Below are positions 49,341 through 59,473 of a DNA stretch of 64,000 nucleotides, piece by piece; position 1 is the stretch's first letter, and each line of letters opens with the position of its first letter. The DNA comes from an uncultured Eubacteriales bacterium (GTDB lineage Bacteria; Bacillota; Clostridia; Oscillospirales; Oscillospiraceae): NCBI GenBank assembly GCA_900544765.1, contig UQWI01000004.1, positions 62,001 through 126,000 of the forward strand, written 5' to 3'. The notes under the pieces were generated by a model. The model had not been told where the DNA came from, did no database searches, and saw only the letters and a program-made list of their open reading frames with translations. Both the position numbers and the translations under genes were made by a program.

Positions 49341-50572
49341 CGTGAAAACAGCAGCGGCATGAGCTCGGTGCCGGAGCGCAGGAAGGGGCCTTGCCCGCCA
49401 TTCTTCTCGCTGTAGGGCAGGCCGGAGCCGGGCGTGCTTTCGCGGCTGTCGTATATCATAAACGGCACCGGCGTCTCACCGTGCGCACCGTTGCGCATGA
49501 AGGTGCGGTGGTCGGAGAGAATGAGCAGCCGGAAGTCCTCGCCGGAGGCGCGCAGAGCCTCGCACAGCGGCTTCACAACGCGCTCGGAGAGGCACTCGAC
49601 GGAGTATATCTTGTGCTCCAGGTCGTGGTTGTGCGTGGCCTCGTCGGGGCCCTCGAGGTGGACGGCCGCGAAGTCGTGGCTCTTGAGCACTTCGAGCGCG
49701 GCGGTGGTCTTTGCCTCGTAGTCGGTGTCCCACTCGCCCGTGGCCGTGGGTATGCTTATGGGCTCGAGGCCGACCAGCACGGCGATGCCGTGGCAGAGCG
49801 GCACGGCGGAGATTACGCCGCCGTCGGAGCCGTAGTGCTCGGGGAAGCTGGGCAGCTTGGCGCCCTTGCCCTCGGCCCAGAACCAGATGCCGTTTGCGGG
49901 CAGGCGCCCCTCGGCGCGGCGCTTTTCGTTTATCGGGTGGTGCTCCAGCAGCTCGTTTGCCTTGACCATCAGTGCGAGCAGTGTCCCGGCGTTGCCGTTG
50001 CCCGCGGGCAGGATGGGGCCTATCTTCTCGTTCAGGTGGTCGTGCGGGGGGGCGAGCTTTATACCGGCTATGTCGCCGCCCATCTGCACGGCGAGATGCC
50101 TGAAGCTCGAGCCGGGGCGCACGCTCATGCCCGCTTCCGCGGCCATGGAGGCAAAGTCGGGGTTTGCGAAAAGCCACTTCACGAGCTCGTCGCTCTCCTC
50201 GTCCTCAATCGAGCCTGCGCTGTGCGAGACCATGGTCTTTTCTGCGTAGGGCAGGCTCTCTTCACCGCCCAGCGTGACCATGTTGCAGCGGTAGCAGGCC
50301 GCGCCTTCCGGCAGTGCCTCGCCGCTTGCGGCCAGCTCCAGCGGGGCGCGGCCGGAGAAATACTTCGCCGGGTCGCAGCCGAATATGGACATGATGGCGG
50401 TGTCGCTGCCTGGGGGGAAGCCCTCGGGTATGGTCTGAACCAGGCCGAGCATGCCGCGCTCACAGAGCGAGTCGAAATACGGCTTCCTGCACACCTCGAG
50501 CGGAGTTTTCCCGTCCAGCTCCGGCAGCGGATCGTCGGCCATGCCGTCGCCTATTATAAGTATATACTTCAT
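49337..50572 (-). CDS. apgM: Cofactor-independent phosphoglycerate mutase (ApgM type)
   Basis: 411 residues of the alkaline phosphatase superfamily, archaeal type: LIIGDGMADDPLPELDGKTP at the metal-site N-terminus, PPGSDTAIMSIFGCDP with the catalytic Ser, HLEGPDEATHNHD and LSDHRTF for further metal ligands. It interconverts 3- and 2-phosphoglycerate. Some relatives act on homoserine phosphate, a thought given hom nearby in the genome, but sequence alone does not decide. First gene of the apgM-ispE-hydrolase unit; divergent from the ATPase operon. On minus, a TATAAT lies at 50625-50630. Confidence 0.92.
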   Translation of the reverse strand: MKYILIIGDGMADDPLPELDGKTPLEVCRKPYFDSLCERGMLGLVQTIPEGFPPGSDTAIMSIFGCDPAKYFSGRAPLELAASGEALPEGAACYRCNMVTLGGEESLPYAEKTMVSHSAGSIEDEESDELVKWLFANPDFASMAAEAGMSVRPGSSFRHLAVQMGGDIAGIKLAPPHDHLNEKIGPILPAGNGNAGTLLALMVKANELLEHHPINEKRRAEGRLPANGIWFWAEGKGAKLPSFPEHYGSDGGVISAVPLCHGIAVLVGLEPISIPTATGEWDTDYEAKTTAALEVLKSHDFAAVHLEGPDEATHNHDLEHKIYSVECLSERVVKPLCEALRASGEDFRLLILSDHRTFMRNGAHGETPVPFMIYDSRESTPGSGLPYSEKNGGQGPFLRSGTELMPLLFSR

Positions 50573-50639
50573 GCGTTGACCTCCATTGTCGCTAGCGGAA
50601 ATGCTTTTTAGAAGAACGGTAAATATTATAACTCAGATT

Positions 50640-50749
50640 TTGACGCAATAAAAGAGTAAATGCTATAATAAGTATGTTTAAAACTGCCGCAACTTTGTGA
50701 AAAAAATCGCTATTTATAGGTTGAACTATAATTTACTTTGTGCTATTAT
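50640..50749 (+). promoter_or_regulatory. Two promoters of the V-type ATPase operon
   Basis: First: TTGACG (50640-50645), 18-base spacer, TATAAT (50664-50669). Second: TTGAAC (50721-50726), 17-base spacer, TATTAT (50744-50749). Both are close to consensus and lie before the ribosome site of the first ATPase gene. The region is far more AT-rich than its surroundings. Confidence 0.7.
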
Positions 50750-50785
50750 GCACCTGTAATAATTACTTGCGGGGAGGTGGACCCT

Positions 50786-51211
50786 TTGCCAAAAAGCTCA
50801 AAAAAGGCGCAACAAGACGCCGCTGCCGCCGAGCGCGCGGAGCGCGAATTTGAGCAGCTGCGTGAACGGCTGAAGGCTGAGACCGAAGCGGACATGACCG
50901 TGCTGCGTGCGCTTATGGACACCGAGAGGCAGGCCAGGGGCATCGAGCAGGCCGCCGACGACTACGAGGTCGGCGCGGAGTGGCGCATTTCGGAATCTGT
51001 GCGCGAAATTGATGCCGCCGAGGACAAAGAGGTCAAAAGGCTCATAGCCCAGGATGAGGATGACGCCAAAAAGCGCGCAGACGCTCAGATAGCCGCGGTG
51101 GAGGCGGAGGTTGAGAAGAAACGCGCCGAGATAAGCCGCCGCTTTGAGGAGCACCGCGCGGAGTATGCGGACAAGGTGTTCGGCCTTGTAATCGGAGCAG
51201 AAGATGAATAA
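50786..51211 (+). CDS. V-type ATPase subunit H-like (peripheral stalk, G/NtpF type)
   Basis: 141 residues, almost wholly a charged coiled coil (heptads from about residue 12 to 130, with RAEREFEQLRERL and AEVEKKRAEISRRF). Such proteins pair with subunit E in the outer stalk. TTG start with GGGGAGGTGG upstream. First gene of the operon; overlaps subunit C by eight bases. Confidence 0.85.
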   Translation: MPKSSKKAQQDAAAAERAEREFEQLRERLKAETEADMTVLRALMDTERQARGIEQAADDYEVGAEWRISESVREIDAAEDKEVKRLIAQDEDDAKKRADAQIAAVEAEVEKKRAEISRRFEEHRAEYADKVFGLVIGAEDE

Positions 51212-52247
51212 TTCTACCAGACGCGCGCTGGATATAGCCCTCGCGACAGAGGCGAGGGGCATGTACGCCGGGCTGCTGTCGCCGGAGGAGAAGCAGCGCA
51301 TCAGCCAGATGCGCTCGACGCAGGAGCTGGTTCACCTGCTCACGCGCAGCGACGCGTGGCACACTGCCGCGCTTTCCCTCCAGTCGGGGGAACTCACGGA
51401 TTCGCGCTTTTCCGATGCGGTGCGCCGCTGCGTCCTCGGCGACTTTGAGCGCCTCTATCGCTTCGCCAACGACATGTCGCGCCAGTTTTTGAATTTCATA
51501 ACCCTGGATGTAGAGCTGCAGGCGATAATGCGGGCCTTGCGGCGGCTGATATCCCCTCCGGCTTCGGAGGACGAGGCCGCGCCGGAATCCATGCCGCCCG
51601 TGTTCCGGGACATGCCGGGGCACAGCCTCGAGCGGCTGCGCAGGGCCAAGACCTATGAGGAGATATCCTCGGCGGTCTCCGGCAGCATATACGCCAAGGC
51701 GCTCTATACTTTGCACCTCGACGAGAAAACGGGGCTGCCGTCGCTCTCGGATGCGGTCGCGGGGCTTGAGTCAATGTTTTTTGACGCATTGGCGGAGTAC
51801 ATGCGCACCGGCTACCGCGGGCCCGCCCGTGAAGAGCTGGGGAAGGCGGTGGCGTTCCGCGCGGACATGCTGAACATATCTTACCTCATGCGCCTGCGCC
51901 GCTTCGATACGCCGGGCGACAAGGCGGAAAAGCTTTTGCTGCCGCTGAGGGGAGCGATAACGACCTCCGTCGCGCGCCGCGCCCTCGACGCGGGCAGCGA
52001 CCAGGAGGCGCTTGAGATAATCAGGAAGACGCCGTGCGGCAAATGGCTGCCGGAGGAGATGGAGTCCACGCCCGAGGCAATGATACGCTCGGCGCAGAAC
52101 GCCTACTTCCGCAAGGTGCTGCACGGGAAACTCAACCTCGCCGTCGTATACGCTTTCCTTATATTGAAGGAGTACGAGGGCGATATGCTTACCCGGGTTT
52201 TCGTGGCGCTGCGCTACGGTCTGGACCCGGCCGAGTTTATGGATTGA
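51204..52247 (+). CDS. ntpC: V-type ATPase subunit C (d-type)
   Basis: 347 residues, helical protein that links the rotating c ring to the central stalk. Pattern of the family seen in RALDIALATEARGMYAGLL, VFVALRYGLDP and the helix LERLYRFANDMSRQFLNF. Length matches bacterial NtpC. ATG overlaps the previous gene; AGAAGATGA region. Sits in the ATPase operon between H and I. Confidence 0.87.
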   Translation: MNNSTRRALDIALATEARGMYAGLLSPEEKQRISQMRSTQELVHLLTRSDAWHTAALSLQSGELTDSRFSDAVRRCVLGDFERLYRFANDMSRQFLNFITLDVELQAIMRALRRLISPPASEDEAAPESMPPVFRDMPGHSLERLRRAKTYEEISSAVSGSIYAKALYTLHLDEKTGLPSLSDAVAGLESMFFDALAEYMRTGYRGPAREELGKAVAFRADMLNISYLMRLRRFDTPGDKAEKLLLPLRGAITTSVARRALDAGSDQEALEIIRKTPCGKWLPEEMESTPEAMIRSAQNAYFRKVLHGKLNLAVVYAFLILKEYEGDMLTRVFVALRYGLDPAEFMD

Positions 52248-52294
52248 CCGCCGACAGACTATTAAGCTGAACCTTATGTGAGGGGGACAGATAC

Positions 52295-54214
52295 TTGGCA
52301 ACGGAGAAACTGACAAGGGCCGTAGTTTCCGGTCCGATAAAAGTCATGGACGAGGCCATCCGCACCCTTATGCTCGACAGGGAGTTCCAGCCGCTGCAGG
52401 CAAGCAGTACGCTGGGCGGCCGCGGCGAGCTTAAGGTGCCGGACTGCGACGACGTCTACCGCCCGGCCCTCGACAGCGCGATAGCGCTGCTGAACAAGCT
52501 GGGCGTGAAGCCCCAGTTCCGCGATTTCAGGGGCGCGGATTACACGCTGGAGAACTGCCAGAAGGCGATAAGCGACGCCTCGGGCGAGGTGTCCCGCCTG
52601 GCCACGAAGCGCAACAGCGCGCTGAGCTTGGCGCATGACGACGACGAGCTCATCACGCGACTGGAGCCGTTTTCGCTGCTGGACGTCGACCTGGAGGAGC
52701 TGCTCGACATGAAGAGCATGCGCCTGCACTTCGGAAGCACCGAGATGGAGTACTGGGACGGGCTGAGGACCGAGGCCGAGAAGGAGCCCGGCGCCTTCCT
52801 GTTCCGGAGCGGTTTCAACAGCGAGAAAATCTACTGCATACTGCTTACTCTTCCGGGCGAGAGCGTCATGTCGGAGGAGCATCTGTGCTCATTCGGCCTG
52901 ACCCTCGAGGACTTGCCCAACGCCGCCGGCCTGACCGGTATACCCAGCAAGCGCATAGCCGAGCTGCGCGCCGAGGCGGCCGAGGCCAAACGCCAGGGCG
53001 AGGAGCTCACCAGGCAGCTTCAGGCGCTGGCCGACAAGCTCTCGACGGATATATTGGCCCGCTACTCCTGGCTGAAACACAGGAGCGAGGGCATAGCTCT
53101 GCGCCGCATGGCGGGCACTGACGGCGGCGCGTTCTTCATCTGCGGCTGGATGCCCGAGAGCGACTGCGAGGGCTTCAAGGCGGCCTGCGACGCGCTGGGC
53201 TGCTCCTGCCGCTTCGAGAAGCCGGGCGTTATGGACCACGGCAATGTCCCGGTCAAATTTAAAAAGGGAAGGCTTGCGAAGATATTCGCCCCTTTCGTTG
53301 ATATGTACGGCGTTCCGGCCTATGGAGAGGCCGACCCGAGGTTGTTCCTCGCGCTTACGTACTGCCTGTTCTTCGGCATGATGTTTGGCGACATCGGCCA
53401 GGGGGCGGTGCTCATTCTCGTGGGGCTGTACATGTATAAGAAGCGCGGCATGTGGCTGGGAGGCATCCTGGCGTGCGTGGGCGTTCCCGCAATACTGTTC
53501 GGCTTTATCTACGGCAGCGTATTCGGCAACGAGCACCTGCTGCCCGGTTTTAAAGTCCTGGAGGGCGACGGAGTCGTCACCATACTGCTGGTTAGCGCCG
53601 CGATAGGCGTGCTGCTGATACTGCTCACCGGCGTGCTGAACATTATGACATGTTTCCGCCGCAGGGAATACCGCAAGGCGGTTTTCTCCGCAAACGGCAT
53701 AACGGGCGTGCTCTTCCTCGCCCTGCTCGTCGCCGGCGTGGTGCTGAACATGGCACTCGGCATCCCCGTGCTCTCGAGCACCGTGTACTGGATAGTCCTC
53801 GCCGTGCTGCTGCTGACCATCTGGTTTTCCGAGCCCCTCGCGCTGCTGCTCAAGCTGGAGCACGGCCACGAGGAAAAGAGCATCGGCATGATGATACTGG
53901 AGGGCTTCTTCGAGCTCTTTGAAGCCGTACTGAGCTGGCTGAGCAACTGCCTGAGCTTCCTGCGTGTCGGCACCTATGCCGTAATACACGCCATTATGAT
54001 GATGATAGTCTACCAGCTCTCGGCCCAGGCCGACGGCGGGTACAGCATCTTCGGACTGGTGATAGGCAACGTCATAGTGATGGTCATCGAGGCCGCACTG
54101 GTCTGCATCCAGTCCCTGAGGCTGGAGTTCTACGAGCTCTTCAGCCGCTTCTACACCGGGCGCGGCATTTCCTTCCAGCCCGCGGTAGTGGATTACAACT
54201 CCGGCCGCGCTTGA
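52295..54214 (+). CDS. ntpI: V-type ATPase subunit I (a-type)
   Basis: 639 residues. The soluble N-terminal half (about 1-330) is a long coiled helical arm; the C-terminal half has seven or eight membrane helices and forms the ion channel with the c ring. Typical motifs: YCLFFGMMFGDIGQGAVL, and SCLSFLRVGTYAVIHAIMMM with the Arg that faces the ring Glu. TTG start (ATG absent in the first codons) after GAGGGGGAC. Confidence 0.93.
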   Translation: MATEKLTRAVVSGPIKVMDEAIRTLMLDREFQPLQASSTLGGRGELKVPDCDDVYRPALDSAIALLNKLGVKPQFRDFRGADYTLENCQKAISDASGEVSRLATKRNSALSLAHDDDELITRLEPFSLLDVDLEELLDMKSMRLHFGSTEMEYWDGLRTEAEKEPGAFLFRSGFNSEKIYCILLTLPGESVMSEEHLCSFGLTLEDLPNAAGLTGIPSKRIAELRAEAAEAKRQGEELTRQLQALADKLSTDILARYSWLKHRSEGIALRRMAGTDGGAFFICGWMPESDCEGFKAACDALGCSCRFEKPGVMDHGNVPVKFKKGRLAKIFAPFVDMYGVPAYGEADPRLFLALTYCLFFGMMFGDIGQGAVLILVGLYMYKKRGMWLGGILACVGVPAILFGFIYGSVFGNEHLLPGFKVLEGDGVVTILLVSAAIGVLLILLTGVLNIMTCFRRREYRKAVFSANGITGVLFLALLVAGVVLNMALGIPVLSSTVYWIVLAVLLLTIWFSEPLALLLKLEHGHEEKSIGMMILEGFFELFEAVLSWLSNCLSFLRVGTYAVIHAIMMMIVYQLSAQADGGYSIFGLVIGNVIVMVIEAALVCIQSLRLEFYELFSRFYTGRGISFQPAVVDYNSGRA

Positions 54215-54251
54215 GCGGCACAACATCAATAAATTTGTGGAGGTCACAAAA

Positions 54252-54698
54252 ATGAAACTGTTTATCATCATTCTCGTAGCACTCGTCGCCGCTGCGGCCA
54301 TAGTCGTCCCCCTGTACATTATCGCCCGCCGCGCCGCCGCCGGCAAGAGCGTCAAAAAGCCCCTGTACGCCCACATCGCCACCTTCTTCGGCATCTTTGC
54401 CCTGTGCGGCATAGCCTTCCTCGGCCAGGGCGCCTTCGCCGCCAGTGAGGCCGCGGACGCCGCCACCGTCGCAGCCGGCACCGACTGGACCAAGGCTTTC
54501 GGTTACTTGGGCGCCGCCCTCGCCGTGGGCCTGAGCGGTATCGCCTCCGGCATCGCCGTTTCCAACAGCGCCAGCGCCGCCATCGGCGCGCTCGCCGAGA
54601 ACGACAGCACCTTCGGCAAGAGCATAGTCTTCGTCGGCCTCGCCGAAGGCATGGCCATCTACGGCCTGCTCGTCGCCATCATCATCCTCCTGTTCTGA
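54252..54698 (+). CDS. ntpK: V-type ATPase subunit K (c ring)
   Basis: 148 residues with an N-terminal anchor helix, a second helix, and the ion-carrying hairpin: LAVGLSGIASGIAV and GLAEGMAIYGLLVAI, whose Glu carries the ion. The position that is Gln in the sodium-carrying Enterococcus ring (GQG) looks to be Ser here, and the Leu/Thr of the first helix are not obvious, so the coupling ion is open. ATG with GGAGGT seven bases upstream; stop overlaps the next ATG. Confidence 0.9.
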   Translation: MKLFIIILVALVAAAAIVVPLYIIARRAAAGKSVKKPLYAHIATFFGIFALCGIAFLGQGAFAASEAADAATVAAGTDWTKAFGYLGAALAVGLSGIASGIAVSNSASAAIGALAENDSTFGKSIVFVGLAEGMAIYGLLVAIIILLF

Positions 54699-55006
54699 TG
54701 CGCTGCTTCTGCATATCAGACGACCCGGACGTCCTCACCGGCATGCGCCTGGCTGGCATAGACGGCGTGGCCGCTTCGACAAAGCGCGAGGTGGACCTGG
54801 CCGTATCCAAGGCCTGCGCCGACAGCGGCATAGCTGTGCTGATTGTCACCGAGGGCTGCTATGAGCTCTCGCGCGACCGCCTGGACGAGCTCAAGCTCTC
54901 GGCGGCCAGGCCGCTGGTGAACGTCATTTCGGACAGCCGCAGGGCTTCCAACGGGTCGGACTCCATTATGCGCCTCATCAACGAGGCCATAGGCATCAAG
55001 TTTTAG
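54698..55006 (+). CDS. V-type ATPase subunit F (NtpG type)
   Basis: 102 residues, small alpha/beta protein on the central stalk. Family pattern seen: CISDDPDVLTGMRLAGIDGV and VLIVTEGCYELSRDRLDE. ATG overlaps the K stop (TGATG). Normal length. The unit letters vary between organisms. Confidence 0.88.
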   Translation: MRCFCISDDPDVLTGMRLAGIDGVAASTKREVDLAVSKACADSGIAVLIVTEGCYELSRDRLDELKLSAARPLVNVISDSRRASNGSDSIMRLINEAIGIKF

Positions 55007-55017
55007 GAGGCGGACAC

Positions 55018-55638
55018 ATGGAACAAGTGAAAAGCAAGGGCAAACTTCAGGGCTTTACCCGGGCCATCCTCGGCGCCGCCAACGAGCGCGCGGACGCAGT
55101 CCACGCAGAGGCCGACGAGCAGGAGCGCTCCACAATCGAGCGCTACCGCGCCGAAGCGCATCAGCGCGCAGAGCAGAGGCGCTCCATAGCGCAGTCCGAA
55201 ACCAAGGCGCGCGAGGACAAGCGCGTCATGTCGGAGACCCTCGCCGCCCGCCGCTCTCTCCTGAGCCTGCGCGAGGAATGCGCCATGCTCGTGCTTGACG
55301 ACGTACGAGCCAGGCTCGAGACCTATCCCGGCGACGAAAAGTACGCCGGTACGCTTGAAAACCTGCTCCTGCGCGGCCTGGCCGCCATCCCCGGCGCAAA
55401 GACCGTCCGCGTGCTACTGAGGCGCGAGGACGCCGGGTACGAGGCACATCTGCGCGCCGCGGCGCCGGAGGTAGAGCTGAGTTTTGCCGAGGGCAAGTTT
55501 GAGCTCGGCGGCATGATAATAGAGTTCCCGATGCAGCACCGCCGCGCCGATTTGACATTCGACACGGCGCTGGAGGATTTGTCCAGCCGCTTCACCGAGA
55601 TAACCGGTTTTGGCATGGAGGACTCGGATGGAAAATAA
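55018..55638 (+). CDS. ntpE: V-type ATPase subunit E
   Basis: 206 residues: an N-terminal charged coiled coil (about 15-90, rich in Glu/Arg/Ala) and a C-terminal globular part (RADLTFDTALEDLSSRFTEI). Peripheral stalk partner of the H-like protein. AGGAGGCG precedes the ATG; the end overlaps subunit A. Confidence 0.87.
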   Translation: MEQVKSKGKLQGFTRAILGAANERADAVHAEADEQERSTIERYRAEAHQRAEQRRSIAQSETKAREDKRVMSETLAARRSLLSLREECAMLVLDDVRARLETYPGDEKYAGTLENLLLRGLAAIPGAKTVRVLLRREDAGYEAHLRAAAPEVELSFAEGKFELGGMIIEFPMQHRRADLTFDTALEDLSSRFTEITGFGMEDSDGK

Positions 55639-57397
55639 TAAGACTCCCTATTACATTTACGGCATAAACGGCCCCGTCATCTATGTGCGCGGCGGCAGAG
55701 AGCTGCCTCGCATGAGCCTGGTCTATGTCGGCGAGCAGCGCCTGTTCGGTGAGGTCGTCTCCTCTGCGGGGGACGAAAGCGTCGTGCAGATATACGAGGA
55801 TTCCGGCGGGCTGCGCTCCGGAGAGCCCGTCTACCCCACAATGGAGCCGATGAGCATACGCCTCGGGCCGGGCCTTGTAGGCGGCATATTTGACGGCATA
55901 GGCCGTCCGCTCAGTCAGATACAGAGCATTGCCGGCGACTTTATCTCCAAGGGCATCAACATAGGCGCCCTGGACGAGGAAAAGAAATGGTCCGTCAGGA
56001 TGCTCATAAAGGACGGAGACACGGTCAAGGGCGGACAGCCCTTTGCGGTCACGCAGGAGAGCGGCATGATAGAGCACCGCTCAATGGTGCCGCCAGGGCT
56101 CTCAGGCACCGTGCACGAGGCCAAGCCCGACGGCAGCTACACCGTCGTGGAGCCGCTTGCCTACATTGAGAACCAGCGCGGCGAGCGCACGCCGCTGACG
56201 CTCAGCCAGCTCTGGCCGGTGCGTACACCACGTCCGTTCAACCGCCGCCTGCCCGTGGACCGCCCGCTGGTCACCGGACAGCGTGTTATAGACACGCTCT
56301 TCCCCGTCGGAAAGGGCGGCTGCGCGGCCATACCCGGCCCCTTCGGCGCGGGTAAGACCGTCGTACAGCATCAGCTCGCCAAGTGGTCCGACGCTGACAT
56401 GATAGTTTACCTCGGCTGCGGCGAGCGCGGCAACGAGATGACCCAGGTGCTCGACGAGTTCCGCGAGCTGAAGGACCCGCGTTCCGGCCGTCCGCTCATG
56501 GAGCGCACCATACTCATCGCCAACACCTCCAACATGCCCGTCGCGGCCCGCGAGGCGAGCATATACACCGGCATGACCATCGCCGAGTATTACCGCGACA
56601 TGGGCTATCACGTCGCCCTGATGGCCGACTCCACATCCCGCTGGGCCGAGGCCCTGCGCGAGATTTCCGGCCGCCTGGAGGAGATGCCCGCAGAGGAGAG
56701 CTTCCCCGCCTACCTGCCCAGCCGTCTGGCCGGCTTCTACGAGCGCGCCGGATATGTGGACACCCTTTCCGACAGCGAGGGTTCCGTCACTGTTATCGGC
56801 GCCGTTTCCCCGCAGGGCGGCGACTTTTCTGAGCCCGTCACGCAGAATACCCAGCGCTTTGTGCGCTGCTTCTGGGCGCTGGATCGCTCCCTGGCCTACG
56901 CGCGCCATTTCCCCAGCATAAACTGGACGACGAGCTACAGCGAATACTACAACGACCTCATGCCCTGGTACAGGGAGAACTTCGGCGAGGACTTCACCGA
57001 GCTGCGCGAGCGCATAATCGCCATGCTCAACGAGGAGAGCTCGCTGATGGAGATAGTCAAGCTCATAGGCTCCGACATTCTGCCGGACGACCAGAAGCTG
57101 GTCATCGAGACGGCAAAGGTCATACGCGAGGGCTTCCTGCAGCAGAACGCCTTCCACGAGCACGACGCCTACATGCTGCCCGCCAACCAGATGGCCATGA
57201 TGCGCATCATCCTCCGCCTGTACGACGGCGCGAGGAACATAGTCGGCACCGGCATACCTATCCGGCAGCTTCAGGAGACGGGCATTTTCACCGCGCTCGA
57301 ACGCATGAAATTCGGCCTTGGCGAGGGCAAAAAGCCGGAGGAGTTTGAGCAGCTCGTAGACGACGCGCTGGAACAGGTGCGCCGCGCCAACGCATAA
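55628..57397 (+). CDS. ntpA: V-type ATPase catalytic subunit A
   Basis: 589 residues, catalytic ATPase. Walker [10 protein letters not shown] (about residues 236-244), catalytic Glu in CGERGNEM, and Walker [21 protein letters not shown]. The extra A-type insertion lies between about 115 and 185 ([18 protein letters not shown]). ATG 55628 lies inside the E gene end with GGAGG upstream; the frame is open before it but without a start site. Confidence 0.97.
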   Translation: MENNKTPYYIYGINGPVIYVRGGRELPRMSLVYVGEQRLFGEVVSSAGDESVVQIYEDSGGLRSGEPVYPTMEPMSIRLGPGLVGGIFDGIGRPLSQIQSIAGDFISKGINIGALDEEKKWSVRMLIKDGDTVKGGQPFAVTQESGMIEHRSMVPPGLSGTVHEAKPDGSYTVVEPLAYIENQRGERTPLTLSQLWPVRTPRPFNRRLPVDRPLVTGQRVIDTLFPVGKGGCAAIPGPFGAGKTVVQHQLAKWSDADMIVYLGCGERGNEMTQVLDEFRELKDPRSGRPLMERTILIANTSNMPVAAREASIYTGMTIAEYYRDMGYHVALMADSTSRWAEALREISGRLEEMPAEESFPAYLPSRLAGFYERAGYVDTLSDSEGSVTVIGAVSPQGGDFSEPVTQNTQRFVRCFWALDRSLAYARHFPSINWTTSYSEYYNDLMPWYRENFGEDFTELRERIIAMLNEESSLMEIVKLIGSDILPDDQKLVIETAKVIREGFLQQNAFHEHDAYMLPANQMAMMRIILRLYDGARNIVGTGIPIRQLQETGIFTALERMKFGLGEGKKPEEFEQLVDDALEQVRRANA

Positions 57398-57409
57398 GGA
57401 GGTGGGTAC

Positions 57410-58795
57410 ATGCGCATAGAATATACCGGTCTGGCCGAGATAAACGGCTCCCTCATAGCGCTCGACGACATCGAGGGCGTATCCTATGACGAGCTGGCCG
57501 AAATAACGCTGCGCGACGGCAGCCGCCGCCGCGGACGCGTGATACTCATCGACGGCAAGCGCGTGGTGCTCGAGGTGTTTGAAGGCACCTCGGGCATAGA
57601 TCTGGAGGATACCAGCACCCGCTTCCTGGGCAAGCCCATGACCATCTCCCTCTCCGAGGAGCTGCTGGGCCGCGTCTTTGACGGCACCGGCAGGCCCATA
57701 GACGGCCTGGGTGAAATCTACGCCGAGGAGCGCCGCGACATAAACGGCCCGGCCATAAACCCCGTCAGCCGCGAATATCCCCAGAGCTGCATACTCACGG
57801 GCATCAGCGCCATAGACGCGACCTGCTCGCTCATACGCGGGCAGAAGCTGCCCATATTCTCAGGCGCGGGCCTCGCGCACAACGAGCTGGCCGCGCAGAT
57901 AGTACGCCAGTCCCACGTCATAGGGACGGGTGACGATGCCAAATTCGTTATCGTGTTCTGTGCCATGGGCATAAAGAACGACACGGCGGACTTTTTCCGA
58001 CGTGACTTCGCCGAGTCCGGTGCGCTCGGCCGCACGGTCATGTTCCTGAACATGGCCTCCGACCCCATAATAGAGCGTATCCTTGCGCCCAAGTGCGCGC
58101 TGACCGCTGCCGAATACCTGGCCTTTGACCGCGGCTACCATGTCCTCGTCGTAATGACGGACATGACCTTCTACTGCGAGGCGCTGCGTGAGTTCTCGAG
58201 CTCCAAGGGCGAGATACCCTCCCGTAAGGGCTACCCGAGCTACATGTACTCAGATCTTGCCAGCATCTACGAGCGCGCGGGCCTCATCCACGGCAAGCCG
58301 GGCTCCGTCACGCTCATGCCCATACTGACCATGCCCGGCGACGACATCTCGCACCCCATACCCGACCTCACGGGCTACATCACCGAGGGGCAGATAGTCC
58401 TCTCGCGCGATTTGGCGCAGAAGGGCATATACCCGCCCATAGGCATCCTGCCCAGCCTCTCCCGACTCATGAAGGACGGCACCGGCAAGGGCTTCACCCG
58501 CGACGACCACCCGGATTTGTCGAACCAGCTCTTCGCCTCGTACTCCGAGGTGTCCAGCGCGCGCAGCCTCGCCACCGTCATAGGCGAGGACGAGCTGAGC
58601 CAGCGCGACAAGCTCTATCTGAAGTTCGGCAACGAGCTGGAGCAGCGCTTCATAAACCAGGGCATGTACGAGCCGCGCTCTCTGGACGAGACTCTGGATT
58701 TGGGCTGGCGGCTGCTGAGCATCCTGCCCAGAAGCGAGCTGTCCCGCGTGTCCGACAAGGTGCTCGACCAGCACTACACGGGTTCTGAAAGCTGA
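57410..58795 (+). CDS. ntpB: V-type ATPase regulatory subunit B
   Basis: 461 residues, nucleotide-binding but non-catalytic; no Walker A (the loop reads [15 protein letters not shown]). Family motifs: [20 protein letters not shown] and [10 protein letters not shown]. Alternates with A in the head. AAGGAGG precedes the ATG, 12 bases after the A stop. Confidence 0.97.
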   Translation: MRIEYTGLAEINGSLIALDDIEGVSYDELAEITLRDGSRRRGRVILIDGKRVVLEVFEGTSGIDLEDTSTRFLGKPMTISLSEELLGRVFDGTGRPIDGLGEIYAEERRDINGPAINPVSREYPQSCILTGISAIDATCSLIRGQKLPIFSGAGLAHNELAAQIVRQSHVIGTGDDAKFVIVFCAMGIKNDTADFFRRDFAESGALGRTVMFLNMASDPIIERILAPKCALTAAEYLAFDRGYHVLVVMTDMTFYCEALREFSSSKGEIPSRKGYPSYMYSDLASIYERAGLIHGKPGSVTLMPILTMPGDDISHPIPDLTGYITEGQIVLSRDLAQKGIYPPIGILPSLSRLMKDGTGKGFTRDDHPDLSNQLFASYSEVSSARSLATVIGEDELSQRDKLYLKFGNELEQRFINQGMYEPRSLDETLDLGWRLLSILPRSELSRVSDKVLDQHYTGSES

Positions 58796-58828
58796 GTTTG
58801 ATGAATTGCGCCGGAAGGAGGCGACAGC

Positions 58829-59473
58829 ATGCCGCAGACAGCGCCGACAAAAAGCAACCTAAACGCCGCTAAGCGCTCCCGTACCCTGGCCTCAACGGGC
58901 TACGAGCTTATGGACCGCAAGCGCAACATACTGATACGCGAGCTTATGGCGCTTATCGACGACGCCAAAGCGCTCCAGGAGCGCATCGACACTACCTTCA
59001 ACGAGGCATACGCCTCCATGCGTATTGCCGAGATATCCATGGGCGGCAGCGCGCGCATCGCAGCCGACAGCGTACCCATAGACAACGGCTTTTCCCTGCG
59101 CTCGAAGAGCGTCATGGGCGTGGAGCTGCCCTACGTTGCCGACAAGGCAGAGCATCCCGACGGACCGCCGTACGGCGTGGCCTTCACCAGCTCGGACCTT
59201 GACGACGCGTACTTTAAGTTTCAGGAGGTCAAGGAGCTCATCTGTGAGCTTGCACAGACCGAAAACAGCATATACCGCTTGGCTTACGCCATAAAGAAGG
59301 CGCAGAAACGCGCCAATGCCCTGAAGAACATCGTTATCCCGGGCCTTGAAAGCGAGATATTCCGCATCTCCGACGCGCTCGAAGAGAAGGAGCGCGAGGA
59401 GTTTGTGCGGCTGAAGGTTGTCAAGAGCCGGAACGAGCGCCTGAAAGGGGAGCAGAATGCGCAAACTGAATAA
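58829..59473 (+). CDS. ntpD: V-type ATPase subunit D
   Basis: 214 residues, the long coiled-coil rotor shaft: two helices (about 25-75 and 120-200). N-terminal pattern APTKSNLNAAKRSRTLASTG and the later helix LKNIVIPGLESEI are typical. GGAAGGAGG precedes the ATG. The last of the ATPase genes; its end overlaps the lipoprotein gene by 17 bases. Confidence 0.92.
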   Translation: MPQTAPTKSNLNAAKRSRTLASTGYELMDRKRNILIRELMALIDDAKALQERIDTTFNEAYASMRIAEISMGGSARIAADSVPIDNGFSLRSKSVMGVELPYVADKAEHPDGPPYGVAFTSSDLDDAYFKFQEVKELICELAQTENSIYRLAYAIKKAQKRANALKNIVIPGLESEIFRISDALEEKEREEFVRLKVVKSRNERLKGEQNAQTE